A stretch of 64,000 nucleotides of DNA from Microbacterium sp. BR1 (GTDB lineage: Bacteria > Actinomycetota > Actinomycetes > Actinomycetales > Microbacteriaceae), in NCBI RefSeq assembly GCF_002812725.1, contig NZ_NMUN01000010.1:409238-473237 (forward strand). The letters are read 5' to 3'. Shown here piece by piece: positions 34,057-42,466 of the stretch. Under the pieces are notes generated by a model that was given only the letters and a program-made list of their open reading frames with translations, had not been told where the DNA came from and ran no database searches. A program made the position numbers and the translations under genes. Positions within the stretch are counted from its first letter, which is position 1; each line of letters starts with the position of its first letter.

Positions 34057-35106
34057 ATGCACGGCGAATACAAGGTTCCGGGCGGCAAGCTCGTCGTCGT
34101 CGATCTCGAGGTCCGCAACGGCCTGATTTCTGATTTTCACCTGGCCGGTGACTTCTTCCTCGAACCCGACACGGCGCTCGAAGCCATCGACGCCGCGGTG
34201 CGAGGCCTGCCCGAGACCGCGGATGCCACGACGATCGCGGCGGCGGTGCGCGCGGCGCTTCCCCCCGAGACGCAGATGCTCGGATTCACGCCCGAGGCCG
34301 TCGGCACGGCCGTGCGCCGCGCGCTGGTGGTCGCGCCCGGCTGGAGCGACTTCGACTGGGAGGTCTTGCACGAGACCGCCGTCTCTCCGCGCATGAACCT
34401 CGCGCTCGACGAAGTGCTCACGGCCCGCGTCGGCGAAGGGCGGCGACGGCCCAGCCTCCGCATCTGGGAGTGGAACGAGTCCGCCGTCGTCATCGGCTCG
34501 TTCCAGTCGCTGCGCAACGAGGTCGATCCCGAGGGCGCGGCGCGCCACGGGTTCGATGTCGTCCGTCGCATCTCGGGCGGTGGCGCGATGATGATGGCCG
34601 CGGGTCAGATCATCACGTACTCGCTCTACGTTCCGGCCGCCCTCGTCTCGGGCATGACCTTTGCCGACTCCTACGCCTTCCTCGACGACTGGGCGCTGCA
34701 GGCGCTCCGCTCGCTCGGCATCGACGCGACGTATCAACCCCTGAATGACATCGCCAGCCCGACGGGGAAGATCGGTGGCGCGGCCCAGAAGCGCCTCGCG
34801 AACGGCGGGGTGCTGCACCACGCGACGCTCAGCTATGACATCGACGGCGAGATGATGACCGAGGTGCTGCGTATCGGTCGCGAGAAACTGAGCGACAAGG
34901 GCACGGTCTCGGCGGCGAAGCGCGTCGATCCTCTGCGCCGCCAGACGGGGCTCCCGCGCGAGGCGGTCATCGACCGCTTCGTCGAGACGTTCACACGCCT
35001 CTATGGCGCCGAGTCGGGACATATCACCCCCGAGGAATATGCCGAGGCGGAGGCGCTGGTGGAGTCCAAGTTCGCAACGGACGCCTGGCTGCGTCGGGTT
35101 CCGTGA
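34057..35106 (+). CDS. lplA: Lipoate--protein ligase A with N-terminal accessory domain
   Basis: A 349-aa ligase that attaches lipoate to E2 and GcvH proteins. The catalytic domain (about residues 105-345) has MNLALDEVL, the lipoate-loop motif RRISGGGAMMMAAGQI and the catalytic Lys segment SPTGKIGGAAQKRLANGGVLHHATLSY. The small accessory domain (KVPGGKLVVVDLEVRNGLISDFHLAGDFFLEP, residues 5-90) lies at the N-terminus, whereas in E. coli LplA it is at the C-terminus; the domain order is permuted. The stop overlaps the methyltransferase start (GTGA). Confidence 0.9.
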   Translation: MHGEYKVPGGKLVVVDLEVRNGLISDFHLAGDFFLEPDTALEAIDAAVRGLPETADATTIAAAVRAALPPETQMLGFTPEAVGTAVRRALVVAPGWSDFDWEVLHETAVSPRMNLALDEVLTARVGEGRRRPSLRIWEWNESAVVIGSFQSLRNEVDPEGAARHGFDVVRRISGGGAMMMAAGQIITYSLYVPAALVSGMTFADSYAFLDDWALQALRSLGIDATYQPLNDIASPTGKIGGAAQKRLANGGVLHHATLSYDIDGEMMTEVLRIGREKLSDKGTVSAAKRVDPLRRQTGLPREAVIDRFVETFTRLYGAESGHITPEEYAEAEALVESKFATDAWLRRVP

Positions 35107-35999
35107 GCGGTGCGGAGGCCGAAGCATCCGTCACCGTCGTCCACGACGACAACCTGGCGGCCATGGCCGGGATGCCGGATGCCTCGTTCACACTCGTCTA
35201 CCTCGACCCGCCGTTCAACACGGGCCGGGTGCAGGGTCGGGCCGTGCACACGTCTCGTCGATCCTCGTCCGACAGCGCCGTTCCGGCGGACGGTGGACCC
35301 GTCTTCCGGGGGTTCCACGGCCGCGACTACGAACGTGTCGTGGGCCTGCTGCGCTCGTACGACGACCGCTTCGTCGACTACTGGGACTTCCTCGTGCCCC
35401 GCCTCGCCGAGGCCTGGCGCCTGCTCGCGGCGGACGGCACGCTCTATCTGCACCTCGACTACCGTGAGGCGCATTACGCCAAGGTCGCGCTCGACGCCCT
35501 CTTCGGGCGCGACTGCTTCTTGAACGAGATCATCTGGGCCTACGACTACGGGGCGAAGTCGCGCAGCCGGTGGCCCACCAAGCACGACACGATCCTGGTC
35601 TACGTCAAGGACCCGGCGAACTACGTCTTCGACTCCGACGCGGTCGACCGCGAGCCGTACATGGCTCCGGGACTGGTGACACCCGAGAAGGCCGCGCGCG
35701 GGAAGCTGCCGACGGATGTCTGGTGGCACACCATCGTGCCCACGACGGGGCGTGAGAAGACCGGCTACCCGACTCAGAAACCCGAGGGGATCCTGCGCCG
35801 GATCGTCGCGGCCTCGACCCGGCCCGGGGACGCCGTGCTCGATCCGTTCGCGGGCAGCGGCACGACGGGCGCCGTCGCCCAGGCCCTCGGCCGGCGCGCG
35901 GTGCTCATCGACCACAATCCCGACGCGATCGAGGTGATGGCGAACCGGATGCCGCGGGCGAATGTCCGTCGTCAGCCCAGGGCGGCCACCGAGGCGTAG
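35103..35999 (+). CDS. DNA methyltransferase, beta-type N6-adenine/N4-cytosine (orphan)
   Basis: A 298-aa enzyme with motif IV DPPF (LVYLDPPFNTGRV, near residue 34) near the N-terminus and the AdoMet site DPFAGSGTTGAVAQALGRR (near 254) near the C-terminus, the motif order of beta-class methyltransferases. The segment HLDYREAHYAKVALDALFG and the pre-motif-I signature YPTQKPEGILRRIV are typical of this family. No restriction endonuclease is adjacent, so it is probably solitary or regulatory. The recognition sequence is unknown. It is translationally coupled to lplA, and its 3' end overlaps the convergent esterase gene by 28 bp. Confidence 0.88.
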   Translation: MSGAEAEASVTVVHDDNLAAMAGMPDASFTLVYLDPPFNTGRVQGRAVHTSRRSSSDSAVPADGGPVFRGFHGRDYERVVGLLRSYDDRFVDYWDFLVPRLAEAWRLLAADGTLYLHLDYREAHYAKVALDALFGRDCFLNEIIWAYDYGAKSRSRWPTKHDTILVYVKDPANYVFDSDAVDREPYMAPGLVTPEKAARGKLPTDVWWHTIVPTTGREKTGYPTQKPEGILRRIVAASTRPGDAVLDPFAGSGTTGAVAQALGRRAVLIDHNPDAIEVMANRMPRANVRRQPRAATEA

Positions 36000-37483
36000 G
36001 CGTCCACCACGACGTCCGGCGCGGCACTCCCGACGTCGAAGATCCGCGTCGGCCCGCGTCGGCCCTCGGGTGCCGGCGCCCAGCCCGGGCTGCCGTCGCG
36101 GACGAACGCAACGGCCGAGCCATGCATGGCATCGGCAAGCGCGCGCGGGGGAGCGTCGCCCGCGATGGCGGTCACGCGCGGCGCATCGAGGACGTCGAAC
36201 ACGAACGGCACGTCGAGGCAGTGCATGGCGATGCCGTGCGTGGGAGAGGCCCACGAGAGTCGGTACAGCCACGTCGGTGCGGTCGACGCATCCGTTCCTC
36301 GCGCCCCGGTGCTGTCGACCCCGGCTGCGCGCGCATCGGCAACCCGCGCGACGCCCGCGCGGAACGTATGGTCGCTCACGTACCGACCGACGAGCCTGCC
36401 GGTGCCGCGCCGACGGACCGCGCGATTGTCGGTGAGGTAGGCGGAGGCCACGCGGCGCGGCGCGCCGAGAGCCGCCAGCGCCAGGCGTGCGGGAACGAAG
36501 CGGAGGATCTTCGATCCCATCGTGATCATCGTGAACTCGTCGTCGTTCGCGCCGACGACGAGGCTCTTGTCGGCGCCGACGCCCGCGCGCAACGACTCGA
36601 GCGTCGGACGAAGGATCAGCTCTCCGTCGATGACCGGACCGAGCCCGACTCCGTCGCGCAACAGCGCCCGCACGACCGCGAGTCCCTTGGTGTTCGGCTC
36701 CTGTACCGCGCCCTCTTGCATCGCGACGATCCGATCGGGGTCCACGGAGGCGAAGCCGCCCCGTTCGGCCGTGACGTCGAGGTGGTCGGCGAGGCGCCCG
36801 CCGATCGCGCGGGCGCGATCCGCCGCGATGTCCCCCAGTGCGGGGGACGAACACCACACCTGTTGGAACAGGTGTTGCGCCGCAGGCATCCCGAGGAGCG
36901 TCAGCACCGCCCCACCTCCGGCCGACTGTCCGGCGATCGTGACGCGGTCCGGGTCGCCGCCGAAGAAGCCGATGTTCTCGCGCACCCACTCGAGCGCCGC
37001 GATCCAGTCCCGCACGGCCCTGTTCTGCGGTGCCCCGTCGATCCACCCGAACCCGTCGAAGCCCAGGCGATACGACAGGGTCACCGTCACGACGCCGTCG
37101 CGGGCGAACGCGGCGCCATCGAACCAGGGGCTGGCAGGCGAGCCCGTCGTGTAACCGCCGCCGTGGATCCAGACCCACACGGGAAGACCCGAGCCGGGGT
37201 CGGCGGCGGGAGTGAAGACGTTCACATTGAGGGTCGCGTCACCGGGGACGGGAGGCTCGGGGATCAGGGTCGTATCGCCGAAGTCGCGGCGCAGCGGCGT
37301 CGGACCGTTCGTCGAGGCATCCCGGATGCCATTCCACGGGCGTGGCGGGACCGGAGACGCGAAACGCCGGTCACCGACGGGCGGTTCGGCGTAGGGGATG
37401 CCGAGATAGGCCTCGCCCCCGCGGTGCCAGATGCCGCGCACCGGTCCCTGCAGCGTCCGAGTCTCGGGAGCAGACGAGCTCAC
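35972..37483 (-). CDS. Type-B carboxylesterase
   Basis: A 503-aa cytoplasmic esterase: GIPYAEPPVGDRRFASP near residue 30, oxyanion-hole VWIHGGGYTTGS near 105, nucleophile in TIAGQSAGGGAVLTLL near 183 and a C-terminal His segment AMHCLDVPFVF near 415. GTG 37483 overlaps the TetR stop by 4 bp (GTGA) and is preferred over an open extension of 28 codons inside the TetR gene. The pair is presumably an operon in which TetR controls the esterase. The substrate is unknown. Confidence 0.87.
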   Translation of the reverse strand: MSSSAPETRTLQGPVRGIWHRGGEAYLGIPYAEPPVGDRRFASPVPPRPWNGIRDASTNGPTPLRRDFGDTTLIPEPPVPGDATLNVNVFTPAADPGSGLPVWVWIHGGGYTTGSPASPWFDGAAFARDGVVTVTLSYRLGFDGFGWIDGAPQNRAVRDWIAALEWVRENIGFFGGDPDRVTIAGQSAGGGAVLTLLGMPAAQHLFQQVWCSSPALGDIAADRARAIGGRLADHLDVTAERGGFASVDPDRIVAMQEGAVQEPNTKGLAVVRALLRDGVGLGPVIDGELILRPTLESLRAGVGADKSLVVGANDDEFTMITMGSKILRFVPARLALAALGAPRRVASAYLTDNRAVRRRGTGRLVGRYVSDHTFRAGVARVADARAAGVDSTGARGTDASTAPTWLYRLSWASPTHGIAMHCLDVPFVFDVLDAPRVTAIAGDAPPRALADAMHGSAVAFVRDGSPGWAPAPEGRRGPTRIFDVGSAAPDVVVDAYASVAALG

Positions 37484-38145
37484 CGCGCCGTCACCGGCCG
37501 GGGGTCGAGCGCGGCGAAGAGGGCTTCGATCGTGCCCGCCATGTCGAGGTCCGGTTCGAGCAGCCAATGGGTTTGCAGACCGTCGGCGAGGGCGTGGACG
37601 ATCGTCGCGAGGCTCGCGGCGGGGACGGTGTCGACGATCCGGCCCTCGGCCTGCAGCTCCGAGATCGCGGGGGCGAGGAGTTCGCCCACGTAGCGCCTCC
37701 GATCGATGAAGAACTCGTGCGCGGCGTGCTCGGGCGTTGCGGCGTCCACGGAGAGGTGCGCGAACAGCTGGACCAGGCCCGGCACGCCGGCATTGCGGCG
37801 GATGATGTCGAGAAACGAAGCGAACACGGCGTCGGCGCGGCCATCCTCGGCGGAGCGCGTCGCGCTCCCCCCGGTGCCCTCGTCGTCACCCGCGAGGGCG
37901 GGTGCGCCCCGAAGGGTCGCGAACCTCTCGCCGTCGAGCTCGTCGCGTTTGCGGAGGATCGCCGTGTAGAGCTCTTCCTTGCTGCCGAAGTAGTGCAGCA
38001 GGCCCGCTTGGCTCAGGCCCGCAGCACCTGCCAGCTCGCGTACCGACGTGCGGCGAAGGCCCTCTCGGGCGATGACCTCGAGGGCCGTGGTGAGGATCTC
38101 CTCGCGCTTGGCGACGCCCTTCGCGTAGGCGCCTCGTCGGTTCAT
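37480..38145 (-). CDS. TetR-family regulator upstream of the esterase
   Basis: A 221-aa protein with the TetR HTH at residues about 14-60 (REEILTTALEVIAREGLRRTSVRELAGAAGLSQAGLLHYFGSKEELYTAIL) and a helical ligand-binding half. It is the first gene of the operon, coupled to the esterase. TACGCT lies 6 nt before the ATG (minus strand, 38152-38157), suggesting a leaderless mRNA. Confidence 0.9.
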   Translation of the reverse strand: MNRRGAYAKGVAKREEILTTALEVIAREGLRRTSVRELAGAAGLSQAGLLHYFGSKEELYTAILRKRDELDGERFATLRGAPALAGDDEGTGGSATRSAEDGRADAVFASFLDIIRRNAGVPGLVQLFAHLSVDAATPEHAAHEFFIDRRRYVGELLAPAISELQAEGRIVDTVPAASLATIVHALADGLQTHWLLEPDLDMAGTIEALFAALDPRPVTAR

Positions 38146-38151
38146 GGGTAG

Positions 38152-38157
38152 AGCGTA
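38152..38157 (-). promoter_or_regulatory. -10 box TACGCT for the TetR-esterase operon
   Basis: On the minus strand TACGCT is followed by six bases and the ATG at 38145. Confidence 0.4.
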
Positions 38158-38229
38158 GACCCGATGCCTTGCACCGAGGGTCCACGTACTTCTGTGCGCC
38201 GCGCACCTCGGCCGCTCGCGACTCGACGA

Positions 38230-39870
38230 TCAGCCGCCGAGTGCTGCCGCGACGACCGCGCGGGCCTCTTCCTGGACCTCGGCGAGGTGCTCGGGGCCGC
38301 GGAGCGATTCGGCGTAGAGCTTGTAGACGTCCTCGGTGCCTGAGGGGCGAGCGGCGAACCAGGCGTGCTCGGTCTGCACCTTCAGTCCGCCGATGGCCGC
38401 GCCGTTGCCCGGGGCGTGCGAGAGCTTCGCGGTGATCGGCTCGCCCGCGAGTTCGGTCGCCGTGACGGCGTCGGGGGAGAGCTTCGCGAGCGTCGCCTTC
38501 TGCGCGGGCGTCGCGGGTGCGTCGACACGCTGGTACGCGGATGCCCCGAACTCCGCCTCGAGCTCGGCGTAACGCTGCGACGGGGTCTTGCCGGTGACGG
38601 CGAGGATCTCGGCCGCCAGCAGGGCGAGCAGGATGCCGTCCTTGTCGGTCGTCCAGACGGACCCGTCGGTCCGCAGGAACGACGCCCCCGCTGATTCCTC
38701 GCCACCGAACGCGACCGAGCCGTCGAGCAGCCCGGGCACGAACCACTTGAAGCCGACCGGCACCTCGAGCAGGCGACGGCCGAGCGATTCGGTGACCCGG
38801 TCGATGATCATCGACGACACGAGCGTCTTGCCCACCGCGGCGTCCGCCGACCAGCCCGGGCGGTGCGAGAAGAGGTAGTCGATCGCGACCGCGAGGTAGT
38901 GGTTGGGGTTCATCAGCCCGGCGTCGGGCGTGACGATGCCGTGCCGGTCGGCGTCCGCGTCGTTCCCCGTGAGGATGTCGTACTCGTGCCGACGCGCGAC
39001 GAGCGCCGCCATGGCGTTCGGTGACGACGGATCCATCCGGATCTTCTCGTCCCAGTCGAGCGTCATGAACTTCCACGTCGGGTCGACGTCGGGGTTCACG
39101 ACCGTCAGGTCGATCCCGTACACCTCGGCGATCAGCGCCCAGTACTCCACCGACGCCCCGCCCAGGGGGTCGGCGCCGATGCGGACGCCCGCGGTGCGGA
39201 TGGCGTCGATGTCGATGATGTTCGCGAGGTCCCGCACGTACGCGTCGCGGAAGTCGTAGCGACCGAGAGCGTCGATGTCGATGTCGGCGTGACGGATGCG
39301 CGCGACGCCCTCGAGACCGGCCGTGATGAGCGCGTTGGCGCGGTCGGCGATCCACGACGTCGCGTCGGTGTCGGCGGGGCCGCCGTGCGGGGGGTTGTAC
39401 TTGAAGCCGCCGTCGCGGGGCGGGTTGTGGCTCGGGGTGACCACGATGCCGTCCGAGCGGGCCGGGTCATCCGCGGCCTTTCCGTGGTTGTAGGCGAGGA
39501 TCGCGTGGCTGAGGGCCGGGGTCGGCACCCACGAGTCGCGGCCATCGACGCGCACGTCGACGCCGTTCGCGACGAGCACCTCGATCGCGGTCCGCTCGGC
39601 GGGCAGCGAGAGCCCGTGCGTGTCGCGTCCGAGGAAGAGGGGGCCCGCGATCCCCTGCGACGTGCGATAGTCGACGATCGCCTGGGTCGTGGCCAGGATG
39701 TGGTCTTCGTTGAAGCTCGTCGACAGCGACGAGCCGCGGTGGCCGCTCGTGCCGAACGCGACGCGTTGCTCGGGGATCGACACATCCGGCTTCAGGTCGT
39801 AGTAGGCGGCGATCAATGCGTCGACGTCGATCAGGTCGGATGCTTCGGCTGGCTGTCCTGCGCGGCTCAT
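38230..39870 (-). CDS. pgm: Phosphoglucomutase (alpha-D-glucose phosphate-specific)
   Basis: A 546-aa enzyme interconverting glucose 1- and 6-phosphate. Motifs in order: VAFGTSGHRGSS near residue 37, the phosphoserine loop VVTPSHNPPRDGGFKYNPPHGG near 144, the metal loop GNDADADRHGIV near 303, the sugar-binding FGGEESAGASFLR near 388 and the phosphate-binding RPSGTEDVYKLYAES near 515. ATG 39870 (MSRAGQPAEASDL) matches the usual N-terminus. The frame is open further upstream but without family sequence. CAGACT lies 6 nt upstream of the start on the minus strand. Confidence 0.95.
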   Translation of the reverse strand: MSRAGQPAEASDLIDVDALIAAYYDLKPDVSIPEQRVAFGTSGHRGSSLSTSFNEDHILATTQAIVDYRTSQGIAGPLFLGRDTHGLSLPAERTAIEVLVANGVDVRVDGRDSWVPTPALSHAILAYNHGKAADDPARSDGIVVTPSHNPPRDGGFKYNPPHGGPADTDATSWIADRANALITAGLEGVARIRHADIDIDALGRYDFRDAYVRDLANIIDIDAIRTAGVRIGADPLGGASVEYWALIAEVYGIDLTVVNPDVDPTWKFMTLDWDEKIRMDPSSPNAMAALVARRHEYDILTGNDADADRHGIVTPDAGLMNPNHYLAVAIDYLFSHRPGWSADAAVGKTLVSSMIIDRVTESLGRRLLEVPVGFKWFVPGLLDGSVAFGGEESAGASFLRTDGSVWTTDKDGILLALLAAEILAVTGKTPSQRYAELEAEFGASAYQRVDAPATPAQKATLAKLSPDAVTATELAGEPITAKLSHAPGNGAAIGGLKVQTEHAWFAARPSGTEDVYKLYAESLRGPEHLAEVQEEARAVVAAALGG

Positions 39871-40024
39871 CGTCCTAGTCTGCCTCGCCGGGGCGCTCGA
39901 CGACACTTCCTCGTGGACGGCTGGCGGTGGCATCTGTCGGCCATGTGAGTGAACTCTCATCTTTCGCGCTCGGTCTTGGCGTGATTTCGGTGCTTTTCGG
40001 GCGTCGGATGTCGGTGGTCGTCCG

Positions 40025-40030
40025 TAGAGT
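40025..40030 (+). promoter_or_regulatory. -10 box TAGAGT for the DUF222/HNH gene
   Basis: TAGAGT ends 7 nt before the ATG at 40038. The SOS box begins one base after it, so LexA would occupy the transcription start. Confidence 0.45.
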
Positions 40031-40031
40031 T

Positions 40032-40047
40032 TCGAACATGCATTCGA
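40032..40047. promoter_or_regulatory. LexA/SOS box overlapping the start of the DUF222/HNH gene
   Basis: TCGAACATGCATTCGA matches the actinobacterial LexA consensus TCGAAC-N4-GTTCGA at 11 of 12 defined bases. It spans the transcription and translation start. SOS control of this family has been reported for the mycobacterial 13E12 repeats, so LexA regulation is well supported by analogy. Confidence 0.7.
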
Positions 40048-41321
40048 GTACATGTCTCGCATCCGGTGAGGATGTCGATGTTGCCGCGCGTGATCTGGCG
40101 GTGCGGTTCGCGGAGGCTTCCCGGACGGTGGCGCGGGCGCAAGCCGCACAGGCGCGGGTGTTGGCGGATGCGGCGGACCTCGGGATGCGGCGGGTTGCCG
40201 AGTTGGTGTCGGTCTCGTCGCGTGAGGCGGAGTTGCCGGTGCGGGCGTTGGCGGCGGAGTTGGGTGTCGCGGCGAACATGTCCGACCGGACGGTGCAACG
40301 CCGCATGAACGACGCCGCGACCCTTGCCGAGGCGTTTCCCTCGACGTTCGACGCGTGGGACGCAGGGCGCGTCAGTGCCGGACATGTCGCGGTGATCATG
40401 GAACACGGACTCCCCCTTGCCGATGCCGAGGCGCGGTCGGAGTTCGAGGCTGCAGCGTTGGCCCGGGCAGAGGGAACGACACCGGGGCGGCTCGGGTAGA
40501 CGTTGGCGCGATTGGCGGAGTCGTTGCAGCCGCGGACGTTGGCGGAGCGGCACCGGGAAGCGCGCGCGGGTCGGGGTGCGTGTGTGCGGGACATCGGGGA
40601 CGGGATGGCGGAGTTCAGCACCATCCAACCCGCCGTCCTCGCGCATGCGATGCACGACCGGATCACGCAACAAGCTAAGGCGATCAAGAACGCCGACCCG
40701 GCCGACGCCCGGACCCTGGATCAGATTCGTGCCGACCTCGTCGCGGACATGCTGCTCACCACCACACCGACCGTCGAAACCGGTGCCGGACTCTCAGACG
40801 GCTTCGGCGGGTTGGGTGCGATCCGCGCGATCGTGAACGTCACCGTCCCCGCCCTCGCTCTGGCCGGGGTGACGGATGAGCCCGCGGAGCTGGCCGGGCG
40901 GTGCCCGATCGACCCCGCCACCGCCCGGCAGCTCGCGGGGCACGCGACGGGGTGGGAACGGGTCCTGGCCGACCCGATCACCGGGTGCGTTCTCGCGGTC
41001 GACCGATACACCCCGTCGGCGGACATGAAACGGTTCCTGCGCGCACGGGATCAGCACTGCCGGTTCCCCGGGTGCCGGCAACCCGCCCACCGGTGCGACC
41101 GCGACCACACCCTCGACTACGCATTGGGTGGGCCTACGGATGCCTGCAACCTGGCGTGCCTCTGCAAGAGACACCACACCCTGAAAGGCGAAACGGGCTG
41201 GACCGTCCGCCAACTCGGCGGCGGAATCCTCGAATGGACGTCGCCGGGTGGGCACGTCTACATCGACAAACCACCCCCCGCCGTCCACTTCACGCCGAGC
41301 ACCGACCCACCACCCTTCTAG
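40038..41321 (+). pseudogene. DUF222 (13E12-repeat) HNH endonuclease gene with an in-frame TAG
   Basis: From ATG 40038 the DUF222 domain reads DLAVRFAEASRTVARAQAAQARVLADAADLG... and stops at TAG 40497-40499 (...TPGRLG*). The same frame continues at once with TLARLAESLQPRTLAERHREARAG through to an HNH motif (RDQHCRFPGCRQPAHRCDRDHTLDYALGGPTDACNLACLCKRHHTLK) ending at 41321. No base is inserted or lost. Intact relatives are about 430 residues, which fits the joined length of 427 codons. An internal TTG at 40503 could allow a separate C-terminal HNH protein. The SOS box overlaps the start. Confidence 0.8.
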
Positions 41322-41357
41322 GCATGGGGCGCTGCGCCCGCACGCCCAGCCACGGAG

Positions 41358-41392
41358 CCACCGGTCACTGAACCACCGGTCACTGAACCACC
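41358..41392. repeat. 15-bp tandem repeat, 2.3 copies
   Basis: CCACCGGTCACTGAA occurs twice head to tail, followed by a partial third copy (CCACC), in the gap between the HNH pseudogene and pheA. Confidence 0.6.
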
Positions 41393-41417
41393 CAAACGGG
41401 CCGCGCACCCGCGGGAC

Positions 41418-41423
41418 TAGGCT
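41418..41423 (+). promoter_or_regulatory. -10 box TAGGCT for pheA
   Basis: TAGGCT ends 8 nt before GTG 41432 and only 2 nt before GTG 41426, which favours the downstream GTG as the start. Confidence 0.4.
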
Positions 41424-41431
41424 GAGTGCTC

Positions 41432-42400
41432 GTGACAGCCGCCTTCGAACCCGCCGCCGAACCCGTCCGCCGCACCTACAGCTATCTCGGACCGGCTGGC
41501 ACGTTCACCGAGGCGGCGCTCGCGCAGGTCCCCGAGGCCCGCGGTCACCAGTGGGTTCCGGTGCGCAACGTCGGCGAGGCGCTCGCGGACGTCGTCGAGG
41601 GCCGGTCGGATGCGGCGATGATCGCGATCGAGAACTCCATCGACGGCGGCGTCTCGACGACGCAGGATGCCCTCGCGACCGTGCCCGGTCTGCGGATCAT
41701 CGGCGAGTACCTCGTCCCGGTGAACTTCGTGCTCGTCGCCCGCCCGGGGACGAAGCTGGCCGACGTGTCGCTCGTGGCGGCGCATCCGGTGGCCTATGGG
41801 CAGTGCCTGCAGTGGTTGACGCGAGAATTGCCCGCCCACTCGCACATCCCCGCCGCGAGCAATGTCGCGAGCGCCGTCGGACTCCTCGATGGCACGAGCG
41901 AGGCGGATGCCGCGATCGCCCCACCGACGATCACCGAGCATCACGACCTCGAAGTACTGGCCGAGAACATCGGCGACAACCCCAACGCCGTGACGCGGTT
42001 CGTCCTCGTCGGGCGGACGGTCGCTCCGACCCCGCCGACGGGTGCCGACAAGACCTCGCTGATCGTGGAACTGCCGAAGGACTACCCGGGCGCGCTGCTC
42101 GAGCTTCTCGAGCAGTTCGCGACCCGCGGCATCAACCTCAGCCTGCTGGCATCGCGTCCGATCGGCGACGCCCTCGGCCGCTATCGATTCGTGATCGACG
42201 CCGACGGACACATCCAGGACGAGCGGATGGCCGATGCGCTGCTCGGGCTTCGGCGCTTCAGCCCCCAGGTGATCTTCCTCGGGTCGTACCCGCGCGCGGA
42301 TCGCGTGGTCGTGCGCTACCCCGACCGCTACTCGGACGAGATCTTCGTCGAGGCTCGCGATTGGCTGCGCGGGCTGCTGAGCGGCGAACCCGGGCTCTGA
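41432..42400 (+). CDS. pheA: Prephenate dehydratase
   Basis: A 322-aa enzyme converting prephenate to phenylpyruvate. The catalytic domain starts YSYLGPAGTFTEAALAQV, continues with MIAIENSIDGGVSTTQDAL near residue 75 and ends with the TRF motif NAVTRFVLVG near 190. A C-terminal ACT domain (about 215-290) contains SLLASRPIGDALGRYRFVID, the counterpart of the ESRP phenylalanine-binding motif, with Ala in place of Glu. GTG 41432 is chosen for spacing to the -10 box; GTG 41426 would add two residues. Confidence 0.93.
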   Translation: MTAAFEPAAEPVRRTYSYLGPAGTFTEAALAQVPEARGHQWVPVRNVGEALADVVEGRSDAAMIAIENSIDGGVSTTQDALATVPGLRIIGEYLVPVNFVLVARPGTKLADVSLVAAHPVAYGQCLQWLTRELPAHSHIPAASNVASAVGLLDGTSEADAAIAPPTITEHHDLEVLAENIGDNPNAVTRFVLVGRTVAPTPPTGADKTSLIVELPKDYPGALLELLEQFATRGINLSLLASRPIGDALGRYRFVIDADGHIQDERMADALLGLRRFSPQVIFLGSYPRADRVVVRYPDRYSDEIFVEARDWLRGLLSGEPGL

Positions 42401-42466
42401 TCACCGCAGGCGCGCCGCCATCGCGCCATCGGTAACGCCGACCCTCGGGCAACTGCTGACGGTGCG

